Notes: generated by a model not told the origin, from the letters alone. A stretch of DNA of 64,000 bases from Labrenzia sp. THAF82 (GCF_009363435.1 NZ_CP045354.1:1702501-1766500); one strand, 5' to 3'. Positions 1 through 9,724 are shown, counted from the first letter of the stretch. Numbers and translations are program-made.

Positions 1-7
1 GGTTGAG

Positions 8-739
8 ATGGAAAATAGAACTTCCGTGGAGATCGGTAACGACGCTGGGCGTGCTGCTGACAATGTGGTGGCAGCGCTCGAAGCACAGATCGCGTCAGGG
101 CAGCTCAAAAACAGAGCACCGCTACCGGCTGAGCGAGAGTTGATGGAACAGTTCGGCACAAGTCGAACAGTGATCCGTGAGGCTATTTCAAAGCTGTCGA
201 GCCGCGGCCTGGTCGAAACGCGGCCGCGCTTCAGGCCGATTGTGCGCAAACCCGACTATGCGACCGTTCTGCACGCGTGCGGGAATGTCGTGCAGCATCT
301 TCTAACGGACAAGACCGGCATCAAGAACCTCTATGACAGCCGTGTCTTTATGGAGCGTGCTCTTGTTCGCGATGCCGCGATGTCGGCGCGCAAAGAAGAC
401 ATTGTCGACCTGAAAACCGCGCTGGAGAACAATCGCAAGGCTATCCCGGATTCGCTGGAGTTCTACAAGACCGATGTGGCGTTTCATGGCGTGCTTTACC
501 GGATACCAAGAAACCCGATTTTTCCCGCCATTCACGAAGGCTACACCTCATGGCTGGCTCCGCAGTGGGACCAGATGCTGCGTTCGCCGGAGAGGAACGA
601 GGTGAACTACATCGCTCACAAGGCAATTCTGGATGCCATTCTGGAGCGAGATCCGGCTGCCGCGGAAGAAGCTCTGACCAATCACCTCAAAGCGGCATGG
701 GAGTTTGTCCGGGTGACATTTGACTGGGGAGAGGAATGA
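8..739 (+). CDS. GntR/FadR-family (FCD) transcriptional regulator
   Basis: This 243-residue protein has a GntR winged helix at about residues 20-80 (PAERELMEQFGTSRTVIREA) followed by an all-helical FCD domain. The FCD domain shows the spaced metal or ligand residues of that family: D and H in DVAFH, H in AHKAIL, and H in NHLKAAW. Such proteins are usually repressors released by a sugar acid or other small carboxylate. It overlaps the next gene by four bases (ATGA), so it is probably translated together with the GMC oxidoreductase and may control it. The start lies seven bases from the window edge with a GGTTGAG stretch in front, so an upstream start cannot be excluded. The specific ligand is unknown. 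Confidence 0.85.
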   Translation: MENRTSVEIGNDAGRAADNVVAALEAQIASGQLKNRAPLPAERELMEQFGTSRTVIREAISKLSSRGLVETRPRFRPIVRKPDYATVLHACGNVVQHLLTDKTGIKNLYDSRVFMERALVRDAAMSARKEDIVDLKTALENNRKAIPDSLEFYKTDVAFHGVLYRIPRNPIFPAIHEGYTSWLAPQWDQMLRSPERNEVNYIAHKAILDAILERDPAAAEEALTNHLKAAWEFVRVTFDWGEE

Positions 740-2352
740 CTGCGGCCTATGACTATATCGTTGTCGGGGGTGGGTCCGGTGGTGCAGTCGCGGCTGCACG
801 GCTGGTCACAAAAGGCAATGCGCGGGTGCTTCTGCTGGAGGCCGGTCATTCTCATCGGCACCCACTCCTGGACATGCCCCCAGGCATCTTCAAAATGATC
901 AATGGGTCCAAGTATATGCGGTACCACAAGACGGTTCCCCAACCGCATCTTGATGGCCGGGTGCATGACATCCCGCAGGGGCATGTTCTTGGGGGCGGAT
1001 CTTCGGTCAATGCTCAGGTCTATATGCGCGGCAGACCGGGCGACTATGATGCCTGGAACGAGCTTCTTCGCGAAAACAATGATAATCCGGGCTGGTCCTG
1101 GTCCGATGTGTTGCCGCATTTCAGGGGCATGGAAGCCAACAACCGGTTGGCGGGGGACCTTCACGGAACTGATGGTGAAGTAAAAGTCTCTGATCCTGGC
1201 TATGTCGATACGATGTCCCGCTGGTTTGTCCAGTCGGTACAATCGCTCGGCGAACCTTACAATACCGATTTCAACGGAACTTCGCAGCGCGGTGTTGGCT
1301 TCTATCAGTTCACCAACCGCAACGGCAGACGCAGCTCGACCGCTTACGCTTTTCTTGAACCATTGAAAAACGATAGCCGGCTAACCATCAAGCTTCAGGC
1401 TGAGGTGGAGAAGGTTATTGTTGAAAACGGGCGGGTCGTCGGTGTCCGGTACCGCGACCAGAATGGTGTTGAGACAGCTCATGCGGATGGCGAAGTCATT
1501 CTCGCGGCCGGTGCACTGGTTACACCCAAGGTTCTGATGTTGTCGGGGATCGGCGATCCGTCCCATCTTGCAGAGCACGACATCAAGGTGGAAGCGGATC
1601 TTCCGGGTGTCGGGCAGAATTTGATCGACCACCCGGAAGTGCCCATCACCGCATATGCCAACGGCCCGCACGGCTACTACCGTCAGGGCGAAGGGTGGCG
1701 AATGCTGTGGAACGGGATCCAGTACAAGGTATTCGGCAGCGGACGCATAACATCAGCGGGTGTCGAGGCCGGGGCTTTTGTCAATCCGCGTGATCGAACT
1801 GAAAACCCGACGATCCAGGCTTTTTGCGTGCCGATCGTCTATCTTGACCGCGATGCGCAGTCTGAACTGAAAGATGGCTACGGCGTCACCGTTACAACGG
1901 TGGTTGTAAAGCCGAAATCTCGTGGAGAGGTAAAACTGGCATCTGCCGATCCTGCCGACATGCCGATCGTGTGCCCCAATCTTCTGAAGCACGAAGAGGA
2001 TATGGAGGAGATGATCGCCGGGCAGCGGTTTTTCCTGGAAGCGTTTCGCACCGACCCGCTTGCCTCCAGATTGCAACGGGTTGCTATCCCCGATGCAGCC
2101 GACACATCCGATGATGCGCTCAGGCAGCATTGCAAGAGGTTTGTCAAAACAAACTACCATCCCGCCGGTACGGCCCGGATGGGGGCGGACGGCGACACCA
2201 TGGCGGTCCTTGATGCCAAACTCAGGGTGCGCGGTGTCGAGGGACTGCGCGTTTGCGATATGTCTGCTGTTCCGGACATTAATGCGGGCAATACAAATGC
2301 GCCGGCAATGATGCTGGGCTCAAGATGCGCTGAGTTTGTGCTCCAGCAATAA
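736..2352 (+). CDS. GMC-family FAD oxidoreductase (choline-dehydrogenase-like)
   Basis: A 538-residue flavoprotein of the glucose-methanol-choline family. The N-terminal Rossmann motif VVGGGSGGAVAAARL binds FAD. The GMC signature GGGSSVNAQVYMRG lies near residue 90. The C-terminal catalytic part contains NYHPAGTARMG, which carries the active-site His, and NTNAPAMM, which carries the second His/Asn position. No signal peptide is visible, so it is probably cytoplasmic or peripheral. Family members oxidise an alcohol, often choline, polyols or aryl and sugar alcohols. The substrate cannot be read from sequence. Its neighbours (GalD-like dehydratase, Opp importer, sulfatase) suggest an alcohol or sugar released from an imported conjugate. 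It is translationally coupled to the upstream regulator. Confidence 0.85.
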   Translation: MTAAYDYIVVGGGSGGAVAAARLVTKGNARVLLLEAGHSHRHPLLDMPPGIFKMINGSKYMRYHKTVPQPHLDGRVHDIPQGHVLGGGSSVNAQVYMRGRPGDYDAWNELLRENNDNPGWSWSDVLPHFRGMEANNRLAGDLHGTDGEVKVSDPGYVDTMSRWFVQSVQSLGEPYNTDFNGTSQRGVGFYQFTNRNGRRSSTAYAFLEPLKNDSRLTIKLQAEVEKVIVENGRVVGVRYRDQNGVETAHADGEVILAAGALVTPKVLMLSGIGDPSHLAEHDIKVEADLPGVGQNLIDHPEVPITAYANGPHGYYRQGEGWRMLWNGIQYKVFGSGRITSAGVEAGAFVNPRDRTENPTIQAFCVPIVYLDRDAQSELKDGYGVTVTTVVVKPKSRGEVKLASADPADMPIVCPNLLKHEEDMEEMIAGQRFFLEAFRTDPLASRLQRVAIPDAADTSDDALRQHCKRFVKTNYHPAGTARMGADGDTMAVLDAKLRVRGVEGLRVCDMSAVPDINAGNTNAPAMMLGSRCAEFVLQQ

Positions 2353-2380
2353 CCCGCATGCCCTAGGCACCCGGCGGAGT

Positions 2381-3040
2381 TCAGATGCCGAGCGCGCGCA
2401 TCTGTTGCGACATTTGCGTGAATGATCCGGCAACGTGCTTGTTGATCGCCGCTTCAGCGCGTGCCGCGTCATGCGCCTTGAATGCCGCGATCAGCTCCCG
2501 ATGCTCTTCCATGATCGTCTGATACCGGACCGGGCTGATTCTCAGTTTTGCACCGTGGACATTCAACGCGGTGCGCAGCTTCCTCCATAGATCGGCCGCG
2601 ACGTGATTGTAGTGCTGGCGACAAATCGCCCAATGAAATTCAATATCCAGCTTTCGAAAGGCAATCAGATCAGCAGTTGGCAGTTCCTCGATCCGCCGCT
2701 GAATGTCTTCCATCTCCTCAATCATTTCCGGCTGGGCGTAGTCGGCGAACCAGGAAACAAAATAGGGCTCCAGCAACTGAAGCACTTCGAAGATATTCTG
2801 AATGGTATTGGCATCCGCCTGCTTGACCACCGCGCCGCGGTTTGGGTGAATTTCAACAAACCCTTCACCTTGCAGTAGGCGCAGTACTTCGCGAACGGGG
2901 CTTGTGCTCACGCCGAAGCGATTGGCCAGCTCCGACACTTTCAGTCTTTGACCGGCCTCAAGACGACCCGTTGAGATCTCGTCGAGCACTGCTTCATATA
3001 ACGAAGCTTCCTGGTCATCGGATTTGCTGAATGCGCTCAT
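2381..3040 (-). CDS. GntR-family (FCD) transcriptional regulator
   Basis: A 219-residue regulator with a GntR winged helix (LKVSELANRFGVSTSPVREVLRLL, about residues 30-75) and an FCD effector domain with the metal/ligand residues D and H (LDIEFH), H (EEHREL) and H (NKHVAGS). The reading frame stays open upstream, but I start it at the ATG at 3040 because AAGGGA lies just before it and the extra N-terminal residues look non-coding. It is divergent from the dehydratase at 3256. The intergenic space carries two GTCGAC-centred sites, so it very likely represses the dehydratase-transporter-sulfatase operon. Confidence 0.85.
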   Translation of the reverse strand: MSAFSKSDDQEASLYEAVLDEISTGRLEAGQRLKVSELANRFGVSTSPVREVLRLLQGEGFVEIHPNRGAVVKQADANTIQNIFEVLQLLEPYFVSWFADYAQPEMIEEMEDIQRRIEELPTADLIAFRKLDIEFHWAICRQHYNHVAADLWRKLRTALNVHGAKLRISPVRYQTIMEEHRELIAAFKAHDAARAEAAINKHVAGSFTQMSQQMRALGI

Positions 3041-3175
3041 GCTTTCCCTTCGGTGACGTGTCGTCCGCGCGTCATTGGTAGCAACCGAAACGCGTCCGCT
3101 CAATCCGTAGTTTTGATCTTTTGCTGCACTTTGTTCGTGAATATACAGAAAAAGGTACGTCAAAAACATAAATAA

Positions 3176-3203
3176 AGTCGACTAAATTAAAAAAATAGTC
3201 GAC
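3176..3203. promoter_or_regulatory. Inverted GTCGACTA / TAGTCGAC, candidate GntR operator pair
   Basis: GTCGACTA at 3177-3184 and TAGTCGAC at 3196-3203 are inverted copies separated by an A-rich spacer. Each also contains the self-palindrome GTCGAC. They lie between the divergent GntR regulator and the dehydratase. The TxGTxxACxA-like layout resembles FadR-subfamily operators. Binding is inferred, not shown. Confidence 0.55.
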
Positions 3204-3255
3204 GATTTGAAATTGTTGGTGTAGCTTGCCTGCAATTGGAAGAGAGGTAAACGAC

Positions 3256-4476
3256 ATGAAAGAGGCTTCAGGAGTTGTTGACTACGAGGCAACGCCAGTC
3301 TCGCGGGGATGGGAGGATCGCGCAGCGCGGATTGCATCCATCACGCCCTTTGTCGTTCGTGTGGGCAAACGAAATCAGTTGCTGGTCAAGCTGGTGACGG
3401 AAGACGGATTGCATGGTTGGGGTGAAAGCGGCCTTTCCGGACGGGAAGGGGCGGTCTCAGCTGCGATCGATCATTTTGCTTCCTTTCTTCTGGGTCAGGA
3501 TTCCAGGCGCATCGGCCGGATATGGCAGGAATGCTACCGCAGTCAGTATTTTGAAGGTGGCAGGGTCCTGACGGCGGCTCTTTCCGCAATCGACATCGCG
3601 CTGCATGATGTTCTGGGTAAGCGGCTGGGCGTACCGGTCTATCAATTGCTCGGCGGTCGGCAGCGAGATGTCGTTCCGACATTCGCGAGCACTATGGCGA
3701 CAACGCGCTCTGAGCTGCTGAGGCAAAGCCGTGAACTCGTCCAGGCGGGATGGGATTGCATAAGGATCTATCCGTCGAACTTCAGAGACAATGTGACTTT
3801 CGATCCGAAGGCCGGTCTTGGGGATGTGGCCGGAGATCTGATTGAAATCAGGGAGGAATTCGGACACGCGGTCACGCTAGGCATCGACATGCACCACCGG
3901 TTGAGTGTTGCTGAGGCCGCCAGCTTCTGCGCCATGCTGCCAGCCGGTACACTGGACTTTCTGGAAGAGCCCATTCGCAGCGAAGCGCCGGAGGCGTATG
4001 CATCGTTGCGTACGATGACAAATATCCCTTTTGCTGTCGGTGAGGAGTTCGCTTCAAAATGGGCTGCCGCTCCCTTTCTGGAGCAGGGACTGACGCAATA
4101 TATGCGTCTCGATATCTGCAATATCGGTGGCTTCACCGAGGCGATGAAGGTCGCGGGCTGGTCGGAGCGATTCTACATCGACTTGATGCCCCACAATCCG
4201 CTTGGGCCCATCTGCACGGCCGCAACCGTTCACATGTCAGCGGCTGTGTCTAATTTCAGCTGGCTGGAAACGCGCCAATCTCCGGTCGAGGATCTCGGAT
4301 TTCACGATCCTGCATTGTTTCCCGTTCAGCCCGTTCTGGATGGCCCCAATTATCAAATTCCCGAAGGACCCGGACTGGGAGTGGAGGTCGACGAAGAAGC
4401 GATCTCCGGTCAAAGCCCGGCTCATGTTGAAGCGCCGCACCTGCGGCACCCGGATGGTTCGGTCACCAATTGGTGA
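3256..4476 (+). CDS. Mandelate racemase/enolase-superfamily sugar-acid dehydratase (GalD-like)
   Basis: A 406-residue member of the mandelate racemase/muconate lactonising branch. Metal ligands are visible as D in GIDMHHR, E in LEEP and E in VGEEF. The Asp-x-His arrangement (DMH) of the first metal loop is the layout of D-galactonate dehydratase, and a C-terminal His sits in MPHNPLGP. The family removes water from aldonates to give 2-keto-3-deoxy acids. Two ATGs are in frame. I choose 3256 because AGAGG lies at suitable distance, while the ATG at 3226 lacks a ribosome site. It is the first gene before the Opp importer, so the substrate is probably an acid released from the imported compound. 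The exact acid is uncertain. Confidence 0.8.
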   Translation: MKEASGVVDYEATPVSRGWEDRAARIASITPFVVRVGKRNQLLVKLVTEDGLHGWGESGLSGREGAVSAAIDHFASFLLGQDSRRIGRIWQECYRSQYFEGGRVLTAALSAIDIALHDVLGKRLGVPVYQLLGGRQRDVVPTFASTMATTRSELLRQSRELVQAGWDCIRIYPSNFRDNVTFDPKAGLGDVAGDLIEIREEFGHAVTLGIDMHHRLSVAEAASFCAMLPAGTLDFLEEPIRSEAPEAYASLRTMTNIPFAVGEEFASKWAAAPFLEQGLTQYMRLDICNIGGFTEAMKVAGWSERFYIDLMPHNPLGPICTAATVHMSAAVSNFSWLETRQSPVEDLGFHDPALFPVQPVLDGPNYQIPEGPGLGVEVDEEAISGQSPAHVEAPHLRHPDGSVTNW

Positions 4477-4512
4477 CGGTTCGAATTCTCTTTGCTGATA
4501 GAGGAGGAGCAA

Positions 4513-6453
4513 ATGAGTAAGCAGAGAAACTTGAAGTCTGTTCTGATCGGTGGCGTTGCCATGGCATCCCTGACGATGCTGCACATGGGAACTGCTCTTG
4601 CAGCGGACTTCAAGGAAGCACCGCAACTTGCCGAAAAGGTCAAAGCGGGGGAGCTTCCAAGTGTTGAAGAAAGACTGCCAAAGTCACCTTTGGTAATGGA
4701 ACCGATCACCAGCGTTGGCGAATATGGCGGTACCTTGCGCCGTGCCATTCTTGGCGGCGGGGATCAGCACAATATCGTGCGCTTGATTGGATCTGAGAAC
4801 CTGGTGCGCTGGAGCCCCAACTGGTCTTCCATTGAACCGAATATCGCAGAAAGCTTTGAGGTGTCCGACGACGCCACCACCTTCACGTTCAAGCTGCGTG
4901 ACGGCATGAAATGGTCGGATGGCGAGCCGTTCACGGCCGATGACATCATGTTCTGGTATGAGGTTCTGCTTGATGAGCGGCTGACACCGAGCAAGCACCC
5001 GAATTTTGTCGAAACGGCAGGTCCGGTGCAGGTCAAAAAGATTGACGACACGACGGTCGAGTTCAAGTTTGAGGAGCCGAATGGACTGTTCCTGCAGAAC
5101 ATGGCCTACGGGTTCGGATATTACGTCGTCAACTTTCCGAAGCATTATCTCGCTCAATTCCATATCGATCACAATCCGGACGTTCAGAAGCTGGTGGATG
5201 CAGAGCCGGCGGCAGCAGATTGGGTTCAGCTGTTCAATCTGAAAGCCGGTCCCATGCACACGCCTATTTTCTGGCAAAATGCCGACCGTCCGACGCTGCA
5301 CCCCTGGCATCTGAAGAATGGCTACGGCGCAACAGAAAGGGTCGTTGCCGAGCGTAATCCCTATTTCTGGAAGGTCGATCCGGATGGCCAGCAGCTGCCA
5401 TACATCGATCAGATTACCTGGGACCAGGTGGAAGACGTTGAAGCCATCTTGCTGAAAGCCTTCAACGGAGAGATTGACTACATGGCGCGCCATATCGGTC
5501 GGCCGGTCAATCTGGCGGCGCTGACCGACAACAAAGACAGGGGTAAATACGACTTTTATCAGGTTGGAGACATTCCTGGCAGCCAGACAGCGCTCATGTT
5601 CAACCTAAACAATGCAGATCCGGTCAAAAACGAGATCGTCAACAATCTCGATTTCCGCAAGGCCGTCAGCCACGCGGTTGACCGCGAAGCGATCAACGAC
5701 ATTGTGTATCTCGGTGCGGGAAATCCGGTTCAAACAGCGCCGCATCCCCTGTCTCCGTTCTACAACGAAGAATGGGCAAAGCACTCCACAAGCTATGACC
5801 CGGAAAAGGCCGGTGCCCTGCTCGACAGCATCGGGCTGGACAAGAAGGACGAGGATGGTTTTCGACTGGGGCCTGATGGCGAACGGTTCACCCTTGTGTT
5901 TCTGGTCGCTGATGTATTCGGCTGGCAATACCCGGACGTGATGGAACTTGTTGCCGGTTACGCCAAGGATGTCGGTCTCGACTTCCAGGTCAGGGCAAGT
6001 GACAGGTCTCGCCTGTTCGAGATTGTCAGTTCCGGTGAACATGACGCTTATCTTTGGAACTGCCCGGGTGGACTGGTTGATGCCTACGCCAATCCGGACT
6101 GTTACCTGCCGCGTGGCCAGGCAGTGTTCTGGGCTCCCAAATGGGCAGCCTGGGGAGCGGATCCGAGCACCGGAACGGAGCCTCCGGAAGAGATCAAGGA
6201 ACTCTTTGAGATCTACCGCGGTGTGACTTCGACTGCCGACCCTGCAAAACAGGAAGAGTCGCTGGTGAAACTCATCGACAGTGCCAGCAAGCAATTGCTG
6301 ACAGTGGGGCTTATCCAGAGCAACGGTGCCTTTGGTATCGCAAGGAACAATTTGCGCAACCATGTGGACCCGATGCCAATTGCCGGCCAGCTGTGGACGC
6401 CGGCGCCCTATACGTCTCAGTTTTACTTCGAAGGCGGCGACAATCTGCCATAA
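4513..6453 (+). CDS. Opp-family ABC transporter periplasmic substrate-binding protein
   Basis: A 646-residue extracytoplasmic protein of the SBP_bac_5 (peptide/nickel/oligosaccharide) family. Residues 1-30 form a signal peptide ending near LAAD. The family landmark LRDGMKWSDGEPFTADDIMFWYE is present, and the fold runs to the C-terminus without gaps. At about 646 residues it belongs to the larger subgroup that often binds oligosaccharides rather than small peptides. The start is set by GGAGGAG just before ATG 4513. It heads the five-gene importer. Two hairpins follow it (6464-6541), which should raise its mRNA level relative to the permeases. Confidence 0.85.
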   Translation: MSKQRNLKSVLIGGVAMASLTMLHMGTALAADFKEAPQLAEKVKAGELPSVEERLPKSPLVMEPITSVGEYGGTLRRAILGGGDQHNIVRLIGSENLVRWSPNWSSIEPNIAESFEVSDDATTFTFKLRDGMKWSDGEPFTADDIMFWYEVLLDERLTPSKHPNFVETAGPVQVKKIDDTTVEFKFEEPNGLFLQNMAYGFGYYVVNFPKHYLAQFHIDHNPDVQKLVDAEPAAADWVQLFNLKAGPMHTPIFWQNADRPTLHPWHLKNGYGATERVVAERNPYFWKVDPDGQQLPYIDQITWDQVEDVEAILLKAFNGEIDYMARHIGRPVNLAALTDNKDRGKYDFYQVGDIPGSQTALMFNLNNADPVKNEIVNNLDFRKAVSHAVDREAINDIVYLGAGNPVQTAPHPLSPFYNEEWAKHSTSYDPEKAGALLDSIGLDKKDEDGFRLGPDGERFTLVFLVADVFGWQYPDVMELVAGYAKDVGLDFQVRASDRSRLFEIVSSGEHDAYLWNCPGGLVDAYANPDCYLPRGQAVFWAPKWAAWGADPSTGTEPPEEIKELFEIYRGVTSTADPAKQEESLVKLIDSASKQLLTVGLIQSNGAFGIARNNLRNHVDPMPIAGQLWTPAPYTSQFYFEGGDNLP

Positions 6454-6463
6454 GTAAACTTGC

Positions 6464-6493
6464 CACCCGGTTTCTCAATGTTGCGACCGGGTG
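6464..6493. repeat. Stem-loop downstream of the Opp-type binding-protein gene
   Basis: CACCCGGT (6464-6471) pairs with ACCGGGTG (6486-6493) across a 14-base loop, 10 bases after the stop codon. No run of T follows, so it looks more like an mRNA-stabilising stem than a terminator. Confidence 0.6.
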
Positions 6494-6500
6494 CACTCCA

Positions 6501-6541
6501 CCGCGAGGTTTGCCATGTCCTCCCGGCACCTCGCGGTTTTT
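6501..6541 (+). terminator. Terminator-like hairpin between binding protein and permease
   Basis: CCGCGAGGT (6501-6509) pairs with ACCTCGCGG (6528-6536) and is directly followed by five T (6537-6541). This is a classic intrinsic terminator layout inside an ABC operon. It probably ends part of the transcripts after the binding-protein gene, leaving lower expression for the permeases. Confidence 0.65.
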
Positions 6542-6574
6542 CTCTGGCATCATCCCTGGCGGGCAACATCGGAT

Positions 6575-7558
6575 ATGTTTGGCTTTTTATACCGGCGCCT
6601 TCTTTACATGATCCCGACCGTCTTTTTGATTTCGGTCGTGACCTTCGTGATCATTCAGCTGCCACCTGGTGACTATCTGGACACATTGGCAGCCGAGTTG
6701 AGCGATTCCGGCGGCCTTGACGAGGGAACCATGCAGGCGCTGAGGGATCAGTACGGTCTCGGTCAGCCAATGTATGTTCAATATCTCAAATGGATGTCCC
6801 AGATCCTGTTTCACGGCAATTTCGGGATCTCCTTTGAAAAGAACATTCCCGTCAACGACATCATCTGGGACAAGCTCGGCTGGACGTTCGCCATTTCGCT
6901 GATGACACTTCTTTTCATCTGGATGACAGCCCTTCCGATTGGCATTTATTCTGCCGTTCGCAAATATTCTGCCGGGGACTATATCGCCACGTTTTTTGGA
7001 TTCATCGGGCTCGCGGTTCCAAATTTCCTGCTCGCTCTGGTGATGATGTATGTGGCCTTCAAGTATTTCGGTCAGAGTGTCGGCGGACTTGTCAGCCCGC
7101 AATATCTTGGCGAACCCTGGACCTTCGACAAGTTTCTGGATCTTCTGGCGCACATATGGATGCCGATCGTGGTTGTCGGCACCTCGGGTGCGGCTGCGTT
7201 GATCCGCATCATGCGCGCCAACCTCCTGGATGAACTTTACAGGCCGTATGTCGTCACGGCGCGCGCAAAGGGCATGTCCGAGTTCCAGCTGCTGCTCAAA
7301 TACCCGGTCCGTGTGGCACTCAATCCGTTCGTCTCGACCATCGGCTGGATCCTTCCGACACTTGTGTCCGGGGAAATCATTGTCGCAGTTGTCATGAACC
7401 TGCCAACGACGGGACCGCTTCTCCTCAGGGCATTGCTGGTGCAGGACATGTATCTCGCGGGATCACTCATCCTCCTGGTCAGCATACTGACCGTGATCGG
7501 TACACTTGTCTCCGACTTGCTGCTTGCCTGGATTGATCCGAGGATTCGCTATCAATGA
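6575..7558 (+). CDS. Opp-type ABC transporter permease (OppB-like)
   Basis: A 327-residue inner-membrane protein with the OppB/DppB layout: an N-terminal helix (MIPTVFLISVVTFVIIQLPPGDY), a periplasmic stretch, then five further helices. The cytoplasmic EAA loop reads RPYVVTARAKGMSEFQLLLKYPVRVALNP. I use the ATG at 6575 because the FGFLYRRLLYMIP start is typical of the family. An open frame reaching back to 6491 runs through the terminator-like hairpin and is unlikely to be translated. It overlaps the next permease by four bases, showing translational coupling. Confidence 0.85.
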   Translation: MFGFLYRRLLYMIPTVFLISVVTFVIIQLPPGDYLDTLAAELSDSGGLDEGTMQALRDQYGLGQPMYVQYLKWMSQILFHGNFGISFEKNIPVNDIIWDKLGWTFAISLMTLLFIWMTALPIGIYSAVRKYSAGDYIATFFGFIGLAVPNFLLALVMMYVAFKYFGQSVGGLVSPQYLGEPWTFDKFLDLLAHIWMPIVVVGTSGAAALIRIMRANLLDELYRPYVVTARAKGMSEFQLLLKYPVRVALNPFVSTIGWILPTLVSGEIIVAVVMNLPTTGPLLLRALLVQDMYLAGSLILLVSILTVIGTLVSDLLLAWIDPRIRYQ

Positions 7559-8697
7559 CCGTTGAAACAACGCTTGGGCCGTCGGACACTGAAGAACAAC
7601 ACACCCCGGAGCTGCTGGGTCCATGGGCTCTCATGTGGCGCAAATTCCGTCGTCATCGTGTTGCCTATGTCAGTCTCTGGATCACCGGTCTCATCTATTT
7701 CATGGCCTTGTTCGGCGATTTTCTGGCGCCGGAAAAGATCGACGAGACCAACCGGCGTGGCATTTTCGTTCCTCCGCAGGGAATTCACTTCCTGGTGACA
7801 GACGAGAATGGCAAGCGCTCTTTCCAGCTTCATGCCAAAGCGCTGAAAATGCAGGTGGACCGGGCGACAATGCGGCGCAGCTATGTTGAAGACCCGAACA
7901 AGATCATCCCGCTCGGTTTTTTCGTGGAAGGCTACAGCTACGAGATCCTGGGTCTGATACCGTCCAAGACGCATTTCTTCGGCCCGAAGAACCCACGTGA
8001 CATTGTGTATTTCCTCGGATCGGACAGGTTGGGCCGGGATATCCTTAGCCGCATCATTATCGGTACGAAGATTTCCATGTCGATCGGGCTTGTCGGCATT
8101 GTCGTCTCGCTGGTGATCGGCGTGTCGTTGGGTGGCCTCTCCGGCTACTACGGCGGATGGGTTGATACCCTCATTCAGCGCCTGATCGAGTTTTTGCGGT
8201 CTATACCCACCATACCTTTATGGATGGGACTTGCCGCGGCGATCCCGCTCGGATGGCCACCGCTTTACACCTATTTCGTGGTTACCATTATTGTTTCGAT
8301 GATCGGGTGGACCAGCCTTGCGCGCGAGGTTCGCGGCAAATTTCTTTCGCTCAGAAATGAAGACTTCATCACGGCGGCCCGCCTTGACGGTTTGACGGAT
8401 TGGGAAGTCATCCGCAAACACATGGTGCCTTCGTTCTCCAGCCACATCATCGCCTCTTTGACCCTGGCCGTTCCGCTGATGATCCTGGCCGAGACGTCCC
8501 TGTCCTTTCTTGGCATAGGGCTTCAGCCGCCCATCGTGTCGTGGGGAACGCTTTTGAAAGAGGCACAGAACATCCGTTCGATCATTGAAGCACCCTGGCT
8601 GCTGATTGCGCCGGGAACGATGATCGTGATTGCCGTTCTGGCACTCAACTTTCTGGGAGACGGCCTTCGTGATGCCGCTGATCCGCATGCACACTGA
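7555..8697 (+). CDS. Opp-type ABC transporter permease (OppC-like)
   Basis: A 380-residue permease. An N-terminal cytoplasmic segment and first helix (YVSLWITGLIYFMALFG) are followed by an insert of about 110 residues, then GSDRLGRDILSRIIIG, the usual OppC landmark before the transport core. The EAA loop is DFITAARLDGLTDWEVIRKHMVPS. The N-terminal insert is longer than in dipeptide systems and is typical of the subgroup paired with large binding proteins. It pairs with the OppB-like subunit and overlaps both neighbours. Confidence 0.85.
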   Translation: MTVETTLGPSDTEEQHTPELLGPWALMWRKFRRHRVAYVSLWITGLIYFMALFGDFLAPEKIDETNRRGIFVPPQGIHFLVTDENGKRSFQLHAKALKMQVDRATMRRSYVEDPNKIIPLGFFVEGYSYEILGLIPSKTHFFGPKNPRDIVYFLGSDRLGRDILSRIIIGTKISMSIGLVGIVVSLVIGVSLGGLSGYYGGWVDTLIQRLIEFLRSIPTIPLWMGLAAAIPLGWPPLYTYFVVTIIVSMIGWTSLAREVRGKFLSLRNEDFITAARLDGLTDWEVIRKHMVPSFSSHIIASLTLAVPLMILAETSLSFLGIGLQPPIVSWGTLLKEAQNIRSIIEAPWLLIAPGTMIVIAVLALNFLGDGLRDAADPHAH

Positions 8698-9724
8698 ACC
8701 AGACCAGACAAGACAAAACGCGCAGTCGCTGGTCGAGATCCGGGGTCTGAAGACGCATTTCTTTACCGACGATGGGGTGGTGAAGGCAGTCGAAGGTGTC
8801 GATCTGGACATTCACGCAAACAGAACGCACTGCATATTGGGTGAGTCCGGATGCGGCAAGTCAATCATGGCACGCTCGATCCTCCGGATTGTTGATGCGC
8901 CGGGCAAGATCGTGGAGGGCAGCATCACTTACCGGCCCGGAGACGGGCGTTCTGTCGACCTTGCGAGAATGCGCCCTGGCTCGCGGGATCTTCGCGAAAT
9001 CCGTGGACAGGACATTGCCATGATTTTCCAGGAGCCGATGTCCTCACTCGGGCCGATTACGAAGATTGGAAAGCAGATTGTCGAGACGATCCAGCTGCAT
9101 CGGCGTGTGAGCAAATCGGAAGCAAAGGAACAGGCGATCGAGTTGCTCGACAAGGTGGGCATTCCCCGTCCTTCTGAAAGGTTCGAGGCTTATCCCTTCG
9201 AATTGTCGGGGGGCATGCGTCAGCGCGCCATGATCGCCATGGCGCTTTCATGCAGGCCGCGCCTTCTGATCGCCGATGAACCGACCACTGCACTTGATGT
9301 CACCACCCAGGCGCAGATCCTTGATCTGATCGCTGAACTGAAGGAAGAGTTGGAGATGGGCGTCCTGCTCATCACACATGATCTTGGTGTCGTCGCGGAA
9401 GTCGCTGAAGACGTTTCGGTCATGTATATGGGCAAAGTCGTCGAGAAGGGCGATGTCTTTTCGATCTTTGAGGATCCGCGTCATCCCTATACCCAGGCCC
9501 TGATGCAGTCGGTTCCGAAACTGGGAATGGAGAAACGCCGCAGGCTGCCGGCGATTAAGGGGATGGTGCCCCACCCGCTGGCACGACCTTCAGGCTGTGC
9601 CTTTCGCACAAGATGCGGCCAGGCCATGGCTGGTATCTGCGACAAGGATGAACCCAGGCTTTTGAGAACCGGCAAAACGGATGTTGCCTGTTTCCTTTAT
9701 CAGGAGGAGGCCGCCAATGTCTGA
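8672..9724 (+). CDS. Opp-type ABC transporter ATP-binding protein (OppD-like)
   Basis: A 350-residue nucleotide-binding subunit. Walker A is GESGCGKS, the signature motif is [20 protein letters not shown], Walker B is [12 protein letters not shown], and the switch His is in LLITHD. The C-terminal oligopeptide-transporter domain has the Cys-rich [15 protein letters not shown] end that can hold an iron-sulfur cluster in this family. The start is chosen at ATG 8672, 26 bases inside the previous gene. ATG 8687 is an alternative, and the longer frame from 8630 is unlikely because it would overlap far into OppC. Confidence 0.8.
   Translation: MPLIRMHTEPDQTRQNAQSLVEIRGLKTHFFTDDGVVKAVEGVDLDIHANRTHCILGESGCGKSIMARSILRIVDAPGKIVEGSITYRPGDGRSVDLARMRPGSRDLREIRGQDIAMIFQEPMSSLGPITKIGKQIVETIQLHRRVSKSEAKEQAIELLDKVGIPRPSERFEAYPFELSGGMRQRAMIAMALSCRPRLLIADEPTTALDVTTQAQILDLIAELKEELEMGVLLITHDLGVVAEVAEDVSVMYMGKVVEKGDVFSIFEDPRHPYTQALMQSVPKLGMEKRRRLPAIKGMVPHPLARPSGCAFRTRCGQAMAGICDKDEPRLLRTGKTDVACFLYQEEAANV

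Noticed and set aside
682-1242. 186-residue minus-strand open frame across the regulator/GMC junction
   Set aside because: Antisense shadow of two well-supported plus-strand genes, with no family features.
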